Shown: piece after piece, positions 22,901 through 31,884 of the stretch
Numbering within the stretch: the stretch's first letter is position 1
How the letters are laid out: each line of letters starts with the position of its first letter
NCBI GenBank assembly: GCA_902651635.1
Contig: CACRSC010000060.1
Coordinates: forward strand, 133,088-197,087
DNA: 64,000 nucleotides
Direction of reading: 5' to 3'
Source: Mastigamoeba balamuthi
Taxonomy: Eukaryota; Evosea; Mastigamoebida; Mastigamoebidae
Translations under genes and position numbers: made by a program
The notes under the pieces: model-generated
Database searches by the model: none
Told to the model about the DNA's origin: nothing
The model's input: only the letters and a program-made list of their open reading frames with translations

Positions 22901-23240
22901 GGCGCTGCGGTCTGCCGCGCAGAGCCACGCAGACGCTCGTCCCCCGCGGGTGCGCCGCCACCGCCACCGCCGCCCCCGCCGTCTTCCCCTCCACCGCCGC
23001 GCCGCCCTCCTCCCGCGTGGCGCTCCGCACTGCGCCGTCGGCGCCGCACGTGTAGAACGCCCTGCGGCGGCGGTGTGACGTGGTGTGACGTGTCACGCGG
23101 AAAACGTCGCATCAGATGCGCCGCACGCGGCTGGCAGGGCGGGGAGGGATGCTGGAGGCACGCAACTTGCCGTCGGGGCGCCAGGCGAAGGAGCAGAGGC
23201 CGGGGCTGTGGGCGGGCTTGAACTGCAGAGTGCGGGGCAT
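19916..23240 (-). CDS. WDHD1: AND-1 / Ctf4 (WD-repeat replisome adaptor)
   Basis: This gene has about 8-10 exons. Exon 1 starts MPRTLQFKPAHSPGLCSFAW (start at 23,240). WD40 blades follow, including CKGHRGAVLSVACDPQGKY, SAGADGEVRVFDA and TASVDGMLLVWDVASRE, then GQVAFWDDVIPPKLPNPSR. An acidic linker leads to the SepB/Ctf4 middle domain: FFAYNHVGAVVMREEDDQQ, RLVRLFSLAGVERELFVL and LALTRRSLLSWLGLGDD. A helical segment near 20,100-20,250 and a short basic tail ending SLKRPRY (stop 19,916-19,918) finish it. No HMG box is seen. Ctf4/AND-1 links CMG helicase to polymerase alpha and other clients. One GC-AG junction (donor gcaccg, about 22,276) is required to keep frame. In the second exon the frame appears shifted by one base near 22,915; this could be an assembly indel or an unrecognised micro-intron. 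Confidence 0.88.
20740..20860. repeat. purine-rich microsatellite (agacagacag / gagaga) in a WDHD1 intron
   Basis: About 110 bp of agac/gaga-type units ends in a run of 12 A. On the coding (minus) strand it is a polypyrimidine tract within an intron, between the SepB-domain exons. Confidence 0.8.
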
Positions 23241-23498
23241 CGCGCGGGTCCGCTGCGGGAATTCAATTTGGATGAGCCGATTTCTTCCCGCCCTTTTCAA
23301 GGAGGCAGAAATCTCTCCATAGGAAATATCGGGTAGTTATCGGCTGGTCGTCCCGCTTCAACGGCAGCGTGCATCTTCTCCAGGGAGCTGTGATTCATTG
23401 GACGGAGCGATCCCCCTGCTCCCCCACTGCGCACAGGTCGCATTGGGTGGGATCGGGGGCCCAGATCAGTTGATTTCCTCGAGTTCCACTCGGCAGAC
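23241..23498. promoter_or_regulatory. divergent promoter region, WDHD1 / unknown gene
   Basis: This 258-bp interval lies between the start of WDHD1 (minus) and the plus-strand gene at 23,499. It must hold both promoters; no defined motif is recognised. Confidence 0.4.
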
Positions 23499-24452
23499 AT
23501 GAAAAAGAGCTACGCGGCCGCAGCTGCCGGCGCACTGGCCCTCGCACGTACCGCCCAGCCGCAGCCCCGCAGGCTGCACGTGGTCCGCCCGGGTGTCCCG
23601 CCAGCGCCCCCGGCCCCCGTCGTGCCTGCCCCGCCCCAGCCAGCGGCCAGCGACGGCATCCCCAGCAGTGCGCCCCCTCCTGGCACCGCACGGCAGGGCT
23701 GCGCTCACAGCCCCCCGAATCCTGCGGTGCTAGGCCTGTGGTCGAGCAGCAGCGAGGGCTTCGGGTGGCTCGCGGACCTCTGCACCTACGCGCGGGTCCT
23801 GCGGCAGACCGTCGCTGGCCGCCTGCAGGCCCTCGGCGTCGACGCCGCTGTGCTCCCCGAGGACCGCAGCGGCAGCGGGCAGGACACAGGCAGCGGGCAG
23901 CTCGAGGGCAACGTCGGCATGGCGGTGGTGCTGGCCCCGGGGGCGCGGGTGCTGCTGCGCGAGCTGTTCCCTCCGCGGAGCGTCCTCTGCCCCGTCGCGG
24001 GTCCCTGGGGCTCCGGCGCAGCGCCCGCCCCGCTGGCCGCCCTCGACGCCGCGCTCGCGGGGCCCCGCGTGCTGCTCTGGGAGACGCGGATGTGGGCAGG
24101 GGCTGACGGGGAGGGCCCGTGCTGGCCGTGCTGGGCCGAGCGGACGCGGGCCTACCGCTCGTGGCTGCGGGGCGCGGGGCTCGCGGAGCTGCCGCGGACG
24201 GTCGTCCTGTGGGGCAACGGCTACGACTACGCGCAGGCGCTGCCGGACCCGGCGGCACAGAGCGCTGCGCAGAGGCACCGCAGGTGGTGGCGGGACACGG
24301 CGCTGGTGGCCGTCTGGACCGCGTTCGACGAGGTTGCCGGGTGGGCCGACACCTACGCCGCCGAGGTCCTGTTCGAGTGCCTCTTTGGCCGGCGGCCCTC
24401 CAAGAGTATCGACAAGGCCCCCGCCATGCCTCCTGTCCCTGTGCAGCAGTGA
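23499..24452 (+). CDS. unknown 317-aa protein
   Basis: A single uninterrupted frame starting MKKSYAAAAAGALALARTAQ. Lys-Lys followed by an Ala/Leu stretch could be a targeting or signal segment. A Pro/Ala-rich region (about 25-75) follows, then a Trp-rich globular part (WETRMWAGADGEGPCWPCW, VVLWGNGYDY, HRRWWRDTALVAVWTAFDEV). No family is recognised. The last third (from about 24,099) is part of an 889-bp tandem duplication, so a second, truncated 3' copy lies at 24,988-25,341. It converges on the hydroxyacid dehydrogenase. Confidence 0.6.
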   Translation: MKKSYAAAAAGALALARTAQPQPRRLHVVRPGVPPAPPAPVVPAPPQPAASDGIPSSAPPPGTARQGCAHSPPNPAVLGLWSSSSEGFGWLADLCTYARVLRQTVAGRLQALGVDAAVLPEDRSGSGQDTGSGQLEGNVGMAVVLAPGARVLLRELFPPRSVLCPVAGPWGSGAAPAPLAALDAALAGPRVLLWETRMWAGADGEGPCWPCWAERTRAYRSWLRGAGLAELPRTVVLWGNGYDYAQALPDPAAQSAAQRHRRWWRDTALVAVWTAFDEVAGWADTYAAEVLFECLFGRRPSKSIDKAPAMPPVPVQQ

Positions 24453-25876
24453 GGGGCCGGCGGGGCCGCACTGCCTGCGCGTGCTCTCCTGGTGTCTGTC
24501 GCTTTGACCGACTCGGCCAAGTCCCAACAGAGGCAGAGCGATGCCGCTGCTGTGCAGTGCTGCTGTTATTGGCGGCTGTCGTTGCGGCTGTTGGCCAGGT
24601 GGGGCAGTGGGGAGGCATGCGGCTGTGCCGGGCCAACGCACGCCGGGGCGCCAGAGCCTCTGCTGATGCATGGTGTCTGGGGGAATGGAGGGGACTGTGC
24701 AGAGCAGCGCGGGTGGCGCCTCTCGGGGGCGCTCGGGGGCTCAGGGGAGTTTGACGGGGGTGACGAGGGGCTTGCCGCTGAGGTGGGCGACGACGTTGCG
24801 GAGCGTGAGCTCGCCCATGACGGTGCGCGTCTCGACCGACGAGCTGCCGATGTGCGCGACGATGGTGCAGTTGCTCAGCGCCCGCAGCCCCGCGTCGACC
24901 TCGGGCTCGCGCTCGTAGACGTCCAGCGCCGCGCCCGCGATGACGCCCTCGCGGAGGGCCTGCGCGAGCGCGGCCTCGTCGACGACGGGGGCTGACGGGG
25001 AGGGCCCGTGCTGGCCGTGCTGGGCCGAGCGGACGCGGGCCTACCGCTCGTGGCTGCGGGGCGCGGGGCTCGCGGAGCTGCCGCGGACGGTCGTCCTGTG
25101 GGGCAACGGCTACGACTACACGCAGGCGCTGCCGGACCCGGCGGCACAGAGCGCTGCGCAGAGGCACCGCAGGTGGTGGCGGGACACGGCGCTGGTGGCC
25201 GTCTGGACCGCGTTCGACGAGGTTGCCGGGTGGGCCGACACCTACGCCGCCGAGGTCCTGTTCGAGTGTCTCTTTGGCCGGCGGCCCTCCAAGAGTATCG
25301 ACAAGGCCCCCGCCATGCCTCCTGTCCCTGTGCAGCAGTGAGGGGCCGGCGGGGCCGCACTGCCTGCGCGTGCTCTCCTGGTGTCTGTCGCTTTGACCGA
25401 CTCGGCCAAGTCCCAACAGAGGCAGAGCGATGCCGCTGCTGTGCAGTGCTGCTGTTATTGGCGGCTGTCGTTGCGGCTGTTGGCCAGGTGGGGCAGTGGG
25501 GAGGCATGCGGCTGTGCCGGGCCAACGCACGCCGGGGCGCCAGAGCCTCTGCTGATGCATGGTGTCTGGGGGAATGGAGGGGACTGTGCAGAGCAGCGCG
25601 GGTGGCGCCTCTCGGGGGCGCTCGGGGGCTCAGGGGAGTTTGACGGGGGTGACGAGGGGCTTGCCGCTGAGGTGGGCGACGACGTTGCGGAGCGTGAGCT
25701 CGCCCATGACGGTGCGCGTCTCGACCGACGAGCTGCCGATGTGCGCGACGATGGTGCAGTTGCTCAGCGCCCGCAGCCCCGCGTCGACCTCGGGCTCGCG
25801 CTCGTAGACGTCCAGCGCCGCGCCCGCGATGACGCCCTCGCGGAGGGCCTGCGCGAGCGCGGCCTCGTCGACGACG
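24099..25876. repeat. 889-bp tandem duplication
   Basis: 24,099-24,987 and 24,988-25,876 are near-identical; I see only two substitutions (gcgcag/acacag context near 24,231 versus 25,120, and gtgcc/gtgtc near 24,379 versus 25,268). Each unit holds the 3' third of the unknown plus-strand gene and the last about 240 bp of the convergent dehydrogenase. The junction is a G-run shared by both ends. It may be a very young duplication or an assembly artefact. Confidence 0.93.
24988..25341 (+). pseudogene. truncated 3' copy of the unknown gene
   Basis: Second copy of the last 118 codons of the gene at 23,499, created by the tandem duplication. It lacks the 5' two thirds and has no promoter of its own. 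A mirrored fragment of the dehydrogenase 3' end lies at 24,741-24,987 in the first unit. Confidence 0.75.
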
Positions 25877-26859
25877 GTGCCCCTGCCGACGTTGACGAGG
25901 TGCGCCGTGCGCTTCATGGCCCGCAGCTGCTCGGCCCCCACGAGGTGCCGCGTGGCCGGGCCCCCGGGCGTCGCCAGGACCACGTAGTCGGCCTCGCGCA
26001 GCAACTCGCCCAGCGGCACGTGGGCCGCGCTGAGCTCGCGCTCGAGGGCCTCGTCGAGGCGCCGCGGCGTCGCGTAGAGCACGCGCATGTCGAAGCCCCG
26101 CGCCCGCCGGGCCACCGCGCGGCCGATGCGCCCCATGCCCACCACCCCCAGCGTCTTGTGGTGCACGTCCGTCCCCATCAGCAGCGTCGGCGCCCACCCC
26201 TTGAAGCTGCGCGCAGAGTCCCGCCACGTCATTCAATTGATCCGGGGAGAAAGAACCGAAATTGACAGTTTGGCTCATTCATCGCGTTCCCGCGCACTCA
26301 ATTGATTTGGGCGGATTGAATTGAATTGAATTGGATTGAAATGGGACGCAACTTGCCGGCGCGGGTGAGGGCGTCGGCCTCGACGATGCGGCGGGCCGAG
26401 GCGAGGAGGAGGGCCCAGGCGAGGTCGGCGACGGTCTCGGTGAGGACGCCCGGCGTGTTGCTGACGGCGACACCGTGGCGCGCGGCGGCCGCGAGGTCCA
26501 CGTTGTCGACGCCGGCGGCGTACTGCGCGACGAGCCGCAGGCGGGCAGCGGCGCCCGCGGCCAGCAGCTCCGCGTCGAGCCTGTCGTTGAGCTGGCTGAC
26601 CAGGCAGTCGCACCAGCAGACGGCCTCGCGCAGCTCTGCAGGGGCAGGGGGGAATGCGCGTTAGGACGCGGAGTCGCCGCCGGTGCCTGCGCAGTCGGCA
26701 GAGGCGTCGTCGCCGGTGCTGCGCTGGAGGGGCTGGCGTGCCCTCGCGCGTCATGGGGCGGTCGTGGGGGTGCACGCGCAGCTCCCCGATGAGGGGCTCC
26801 GAGCGGTACTTGGCCATGGCGGCCTCGGGCATCGCCCTCGTGACAAACACACGGGCCAT
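25630..26859 (-). CDS. D-isomer-specific 2-hydroxyacid dehydrogenase (glyoxylate/hydroxypyruvate reductase-like)
   Basis: Three exons (26,742-26,859; 26,353-26,635; 25,630-26,206) give 325 aa, the usual length. The N-terminal catalytic lobe has VAQYAAGVDNVDL and SNTPGVLTETVADLAWALLL. The Rossmann domain carries GVVGMGRIGRAVARRARGFD (GxGxxG). Catalytic positions follow: Arg in VNVGRGTVVDE, Glu in DVYEREPEVD and His in AHIGSSSVETR. Family members reduce 2-keto acids such as glyoxylate or hydroxypyruvate with NAD(P)H. TPRR after the second strand may favour NADPH (inference). Intron 1 is GC-AG (donor gcacgc, 26,636-26,741); the join MTREELREAV matches the family. Intron 2 is rich in attga/caattga. 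The last 240 bp are duplicated at 24,741-24,987. Confidence 0.9.
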
Positions 26860-27178
26860 GACGGCTCTGCTCTGCTCTGCTCTGCTCTGTCTACGCTTTT
26901 CCAACAGCCCTGTGGCCGTTGCCCGTGCCTGCTGAATATCTAGATATTTGTCCCCAGTGACGTTGGTCGTTGGTCGTTGTGTCTGGGAAACCGCTGAAAC
27001 CGTTCCCCCTGACCCCAGACAACGACAGCGAGACTGGAGGAACAATGCCGAGATAGATATATGGATATCAATTGGCTCTGGCGGAGGCGGGAGTGCTCCG
27101 GGGCCCATTTGCCAGCACAACGCGCAGCCAGCGCAGGAGACAGGGCTCCCAGGGCTCCCAGGTGCTCCCAGGGCCCCC
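26860..27178. other. intergenic, with a CTCTG microsatellite
   Basis: This interval lies upstream of the dehydrogenase and downstream of the next minus-strand gene. It contains a short ctctgctctgctctg run at about 26,865-26,890 and a ggctcccagggctcccaggt repeat at about 27,145-27,170. No gene is seen. Confidence 0.5.
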
Positions 27179-28454
27179 TCAGAGGGTCATGATGTAGTCG
27201 GTCGACTTGCGGATGGGCGAGACGGTGTCGCGGGCCCTCTCGGCCAGCCCGATCATGGCGGCGCTGCGCGGGATGGGGGAGCCCGCCTGCGGGGGCACGC
27301 TGACGCCCCCGAGCGAGTGCGAGAGCGACGAGAGCGGCTTGTAGCTGCTCGCCGTCATCGACGGCCGCGGCACCGCCATCGGCATCGTCATGGGCACCCC
27401 GTACGCCCCGCCCCCCGTCGTCATCGTGCTCAGCCGCTCCCCGTTGTACGACCCCGTCAGCCCCGCCCGCGCCTGCAGCGGCAGCGTCTGCTCGGGGCCC
27501 TTGTCCCTCATCGCCACCGCCACGGCCGAGTCGAGGATCTCCTGCGCCCTTTGTTTTTTTTCAACCCCGGGTGAGACTTTGGAGGCCCGCGGGGGGCGAA
27601 AATCAGCTGAGTGGGGGCGCAACTGGTGGCGCGTGACGCTGGCGCTGTTGGGGCTGAGGGGGCTGGCGCCGAAGAGCGAGAGGAGCTCGGTCATGTGGAC
27701 GGCGCTGTCCTGGGCGTCGCCCTGGCCGGCCTGCATGTACGCGGGCGGGATGCCCGACCCGCACGAGAGCCGCCCGCTGCGCCGCATCGACGCCGCTGTC
27801 GACCCCTGCACGCTGCGCAACATGGGGCCCCCGGGCGGCGGCGTCGAGCACTTCTCCACGACGGGCGACCCCGAGGCGTAGGCGGGCATGGACGAGCTGA
27901 GGCCCTGGGGCGGCGTCCCCGGCAGGCTCGCCGGCAGCGCCAATTTGCGTCGCAGGTCGCTGTCCGCCGTCCGCGACAGCGACGACAGCATCGAGTGCGC
28001 CTGCGCCGCCGCCCTCTCCTTGTCGCCGGGGCTGCCCGTGCCCGCTGTGCCGCCGCAGGAGGCGCCCTGCGCGGGCGGCGTCGGGGGGACCAAGTTCAGC
28101 GGCAGCGCAGGCGGGCCCCCGATCGTCGACGCCCGCGTCCGCGCCTGCGACGTCGTCGTCGGAGGGCGGTCGCGCCCAGCGGCAGCGGCCTGCGGGGGCC
28201 TGTCGCCCGCGCGGAGCTGGAGCACGCCGAGGGTCTCTGCGGCAGCGGCGCAGGCGCTCAGTAACCGCGGGGGTTTTTGCATAGCGGAATTCGAAGGCGG
28301 AGGAAACTAAGGGCGGGGGAGAAGCGGAACTGTCGAGGAGCTGGGCGGCCTCGTCGAGGAGCTCGGGGTGGTCGCGGCACACGCGGGCGATCTCGGCGAA
28401 GTAGCAGTCGAGGTCGTCGGGCAGCGCCGGAGCCGCGGAGAGGGCGTCGTCCAT
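27179..28454 (-). CDS. unknown Ser/Pro-rich protein
   Basis: Exons 28,331-28,454 and 27,179-28,236 (junction K at LLD/TLGVLQ) give 393 aa. The N-terminus is helical and acidic: MDDALSAAPALPDDLDCYFA, then CRDHPELLDEAAQLL. The rest is low-complexity and Ser/Pro/Met-rich (STPPPGGPMLRS, SPNSASVTRHQ, MTMPMAVPRPS), with a charged helix near residue 265 (EKKQRAQEILDSAVAVAMRD) and an end RKSTDYIMTL. It is probably largely disordered. No family is recognised. The region just upstream of its start is duplicated on the other side of the assembly gap. Confidence 0.6.
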
Positions 28455-28486
28455 TTTTGGCACCGCCTCAACACAAGACGCCCCCG

Positions 28487-30125
28487 CAGCTCTTTTTTCC
28501 TGCGAAATACTGAAACTTGCCTGCGACTTTGCGTCCCCGAGATCAGTCCGATTTCCGTGGCCCTGATCTGCTGCCTCGCCCGTGTCTCGTGCACCGGCCA
28601 GTGCGCCCTGTGGCCGCGCCGCCCGGCCTCGCCCCGGGGCGAGCCCGCATTCTTTTATGCCCGCCCCAACAGCTCTTGATCCCCGAGAGACGGGCACACC
28701 GCCCAAGCGCGGCAGCACAGAGCCGTCGTCGCTCTCCATGGCCCGGGAGCCCCGCCTTGGCAGCCAACGCGCGCGCGCAGTCTTCTGTATTACCCTTGGG
28801 GTGGGCGCCCACCTCAACTGCTGTGACGCGGAGCGCTCAGTCGTCGTCGTCGTCGAGGTCGATGACCTCCGCCTGCTGCGCCGCGGGAGGGGCGGGGCGC
28901 AGAGGNNNNNNNNNNNNNNNNNNNNNNNNNNNNNNNNNNNNNNNNNNNNNNNNNNNNNNNNNNNNNNNNNNNNNNNNNNNNNNNNNNNNNNNNNNNNNNN
29001 NNNNNNNNNNNNNNNNNNNNNNNNNNNNNNNNNNNNNNNNNNNNNNNNNNNNNNNNNNNNNNNNNNNNNNNNNNNNNNNNNNNNNNNNNNNNNNNNNNNN
29101 NNNNNNNNNNNNNNNNNNNNNNNNNNNNNNNNNNNNNNNNNNNNNNNNNNNNNNNNNNNNNNNNNNNNNNNNNNNNNNNNNNNNNNNNNNNNNNNNNNNN
29201 NNNNNNNNNNNNNNNNNNNNNNNNNNNNNNNNNNNNNNNNNNNNNNNNNNNNNNNNNNNNNNNNNNNNNNNNNNNNNNNNNNNNNNNNNNNNNNNNNNNN
29301 NNNNNNNNNNNNNNNNNNNNNNNNNNNNNNNNNNNNNNNNNNNNNNNNNNNNNNNNNNNNNNNNNNNNNNNNNNNNNNNNNNNNNNNNNNNNNNNNNNNN
29401 NNNNNNNNNNNNNNNNNNNNNNNNNNNNNNNNNNNNNNNNNNNNNNNNNNNNNNNNNNNNNNNNNNNNNNNNNNNNNNNNNNNNNNNNNNNNNNNNNNNN
29501 NNNNNNNNNNNNNNNNNNNNNNNNNNNNNNNNNNNNNNNNNNNNNNNNNNNNNNNNNNNNNNNNNNNNNNNNNNNNNNNNNNNNNNNNNNNNNNNNNNNN
29601 NNNNNNNNNNNNNNNNNNNNNNNNNNNNNNNNNNNNNNNNNNNNNNNNNNNNNNNNNNNNNNNNNNNNNNNNNNNNNNNNNNNNNNNNNNNNNNNNNNNN
29701 NNNNNNNNNNNNNNNNNNNNNCAGCTCTTTTTTCCTGCGAAATACTGAAACTTGCCTGCGACTTTGCGTCCCCGAGATCAGTCCGATTTCCGTGGCCCTG
29801 ATCTGCTGCCTCGCCCGTGTCTCGTGCACCGGCCAGTGCACCCTGTGGCCGCGCCTCCCGGCCTCGCCCCGGGGCGAGCCTGCATTCTTTTATGCCCGCC
29901 CCAACAACTCTTGATCCCCGAGAGACGGGCACACCGCCCAAGCGCGGCAGCACAGAGCCGTCGTCGCTCTCCATGGCCCGGGAAACCCGTCTTGGCAGCC
30001 AACGCGCGCGCGCAGTCTTCTGTATGACCCTTGGGGTGGGCGCCCACCTCAACTGCTTTGCCGCGGAGCGCTCAGTCGTCGTCGTCGAGGTCGATGACCT
30101 CCGCCTGCTGCGCCGCGGGAGGGGC
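28487..30125. repeat. about 400-bp repeat flanking the assembly gap
   Basis: 28,487-28,905 and 29,721-30,125 are alignable over their length with scattered differences (for example gtattaccc versus gtatgaccc, and one fewer gtc triplet). Both copies end in the C-terminal codons of the next minus-strand gene (EVIDLDDDD and a stop). The gap lies between them. This could be a real tandem duplication or two haplotypes misjoined. Confidence 0.85.
28906..29721. other. assembly gap (816 N)
   Basis: Unsequenced. Length may be arbitrary. Flanked by the repeat described at 28,487-30,125, so sequence across it should be treated as unresolved. Confidence 0.99.
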
Positions 30126-31548
30126 AGGGGCGGCAGAGGCAGCGGCAGGGGGCAGGGAGCCGGGGCCCCGGGGAGCGTAGGGGAAGCCGCCGACAAAGGA
30201 CCACAGGAGGGCGCGCTGGACGGCGGCGTCGCTGAGCTCGCAGCAGCGGGGCCCGCAGGGGCTGCGCGCCGTGGCCGCCAGCCACTCGGCGTACCTGCGC
30301 AGCTCGCCGCGCCAGCAGCAGGCGCCGCACGTGCCGCCGTAGCGCAGGGCCACCTCGTGGACGCCCGCGACGGCGCAGCGCTCGCAGCGGCCCTGCCGCG
30401 CAAAGACCTCGACGTTGCGCAGCCGCCGCAGCGCAGCGCTCAGCTCGCGCGCCAGCGACGCCACGACGGGCGCCGGCGTCTGCGCCAGCACGCGCCGCAG
30501 GGCCTCGGCCAGCGCGCGCCACACGAAGCTCCCCGCGGGCTCCGCGACGGCCCACGCGCACAGCGCCCGCGCGGCCGCCACGAGCGAGCGGACCTCCGCG
30601 GGCGACCACGCGGCCCCGGGGCCCGCGGGCCGCCCCACGATGCGCTCCAGCAGCCCCGCGTCCCGCGCCTCTGCGCAGCGCTGCAGCTCCGCGGCCAGGG
30701 GCAGGGGCTCCCCGTCGCCCGCCAGCCCCTGCAGCCGCAGCCACGCGCCGCCCTCGTCGTCGTCGTCCTCGTCGCTGCCGTCGCTGCCGTCGCTGCCGCT
30801 GCGGTCGTCGGCTGCGCTGCCGTCGCGGTTGTCGCGGGCGGCAGAGGCGAGGGCGGCGGGGAGGCCCGGGGTGGCGGCGAGGCGGGCGAGGAAGAGGGCG
30901 ACGGCGGGGGAGCAGCGGGGGAGGCGGCGGAGGGCCCCGGCGAGGCGGCGGGCGAGGGCGCGCAGCGGGGGGGCGGGCAGCGCGAGGGCGGGCCACCAGA
31001 AGCCCTCGGCCAGCGCCCCCAGCGCAGCCCGCGCAGCGTCCTCGCCCACGAGCCCCCGCGCGAGGCCCAGGCGCAGCGCCGCGAGGGCCTCAGCGGGCAT
31101 GGCGGCCTGCGAGCGAGTGTGTGAGAGCGAGTGCGAGTGAGTGCGTGACTGAGTGACTGAGCGAGTGAGCGAGTGACTGAGTGACTGAGTGGGAGAGAGC
31201 GTGTGCGTAGAGGGGAGAGGGGAGGCGGACGAGGTGGGAGGCAGCCGAGGGGAGGGAGTGTGCGAGGGCCAGCTGGCACCGCACGTAGTCCTCCAGCAGC
31301 GCTGCGCACACGCGGGCGATCACGTCGGCGTGCAGGCCCAGGAGGGGGCTGCGCTCCCCTGCGGCGTCCCACGAGGCCGTGGCCGTGGCGGTCAGTCAGC
31401 GGCAGCGGGGGTGTTGGTGCTCTGCTGTGCAATGTGCTGTGCTGTGTGCCCGAGGGTGGACCCTCTGCAGCGCACCCAGGCGGGGGTTCAGGCCCAGCGC
31501 CAGCGTGGCTGCCACCTGCGTCGTCCACGTCAGCGGCGACACGTCCAT
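30072..31548 (-). CDS. unknown protein with SUMO-interaction-like acidic tail
   Basis: Three exons (31,476-31,548; 31,285-31,358; 30,072-31,106) give 393 aa. The short N-terminal module spans the first intron: LALGLNPRLG joins ERSPLLGLHADVIARV, a motif also seen at the end of the LRR gene at 57,406. The body is Ala/Leu-rich and helical with an acidic insert (SDGSDGSDEDDDDEGG). A Cys-rich patch follows (CERCAVAGVHE, then CGACCWRGELRRY and CGPRCCEL) that could bind zinc. The tail AEVIDLDDDD fits a SUMO-interaction motif (V-I-D-L plus acidic run). The function is unknown. The intron after exon 2 is filled with gagtgact-type repeats (31,118-31,198). A copy of the last codons lies across the gap at about 28,838-28,905. 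Confidence 0.65.
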
Positions 31549-31675
31549 CCGCGTCTGCTGCTCGGTGTTCTGCGGCTGCTGCGCTGCTGTGTGCTGCGCT
31601 CCCTGACAAATTGGATTACTGAGAGCGGATACAGGCCCATAAATATCCCGGCTTGTTCGGGAAGCCGGGAGAAAA

Positions 31676-31685
31676 ATGAAAAAGT
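31676..31685 (-). terminator. Pol III terminator (T5) of tRNA-Glu
   Basis: Directly after the tRNA 3' end, the minus strand reads aactttttca, a standard RNA polymerase III stop of five T. Confidence 0.75.
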
Positions 31686-31756
31686 TCCGAAGCCGGGAAT
31701 CGAACCCGGGGCAAGCAGGTGAGAGCCGCTTATGTTACCAACTACACCACTTCGGA
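31686..31756 (-). tRNA. tRNA-Glu (anticodon CTC)
   Basis: This 71-nt minus-strand sequence folds as a cloverleaf. The acceptor stem is tccgaag/cttcgga. The D arm has ttggta, an A-box-like element. The anticodon stem is agcgg/ctgct around the loop ctctcac, giving anticodon CTC. The T arm is ccggg-ttcgatt-cccgg, a B-box. No intron. The sequence ggctctcacc around the anticodon is typical of eukaryotic tRNA-Glu. Confidence 0.93.
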
Positions 31757-31884
31757 GGTTACAAAGGCAGCAAACAGGAAAATAGGAGAACAAGCCGGTC
31801 GTAGCGGCACAGGGTACTGTGTTGTGTGTGCAGCGAGTGTGGAGCAGGGCAGCAGCAGCGTAGAGGGAAGCGGGGGCCAAGTCA

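Noticed and set aside
28517-30403. Long frames running through N runs (also at 41,115-43,048)
   Set aside because: Continuity across N is meaningless; only the flanking sequence was used.
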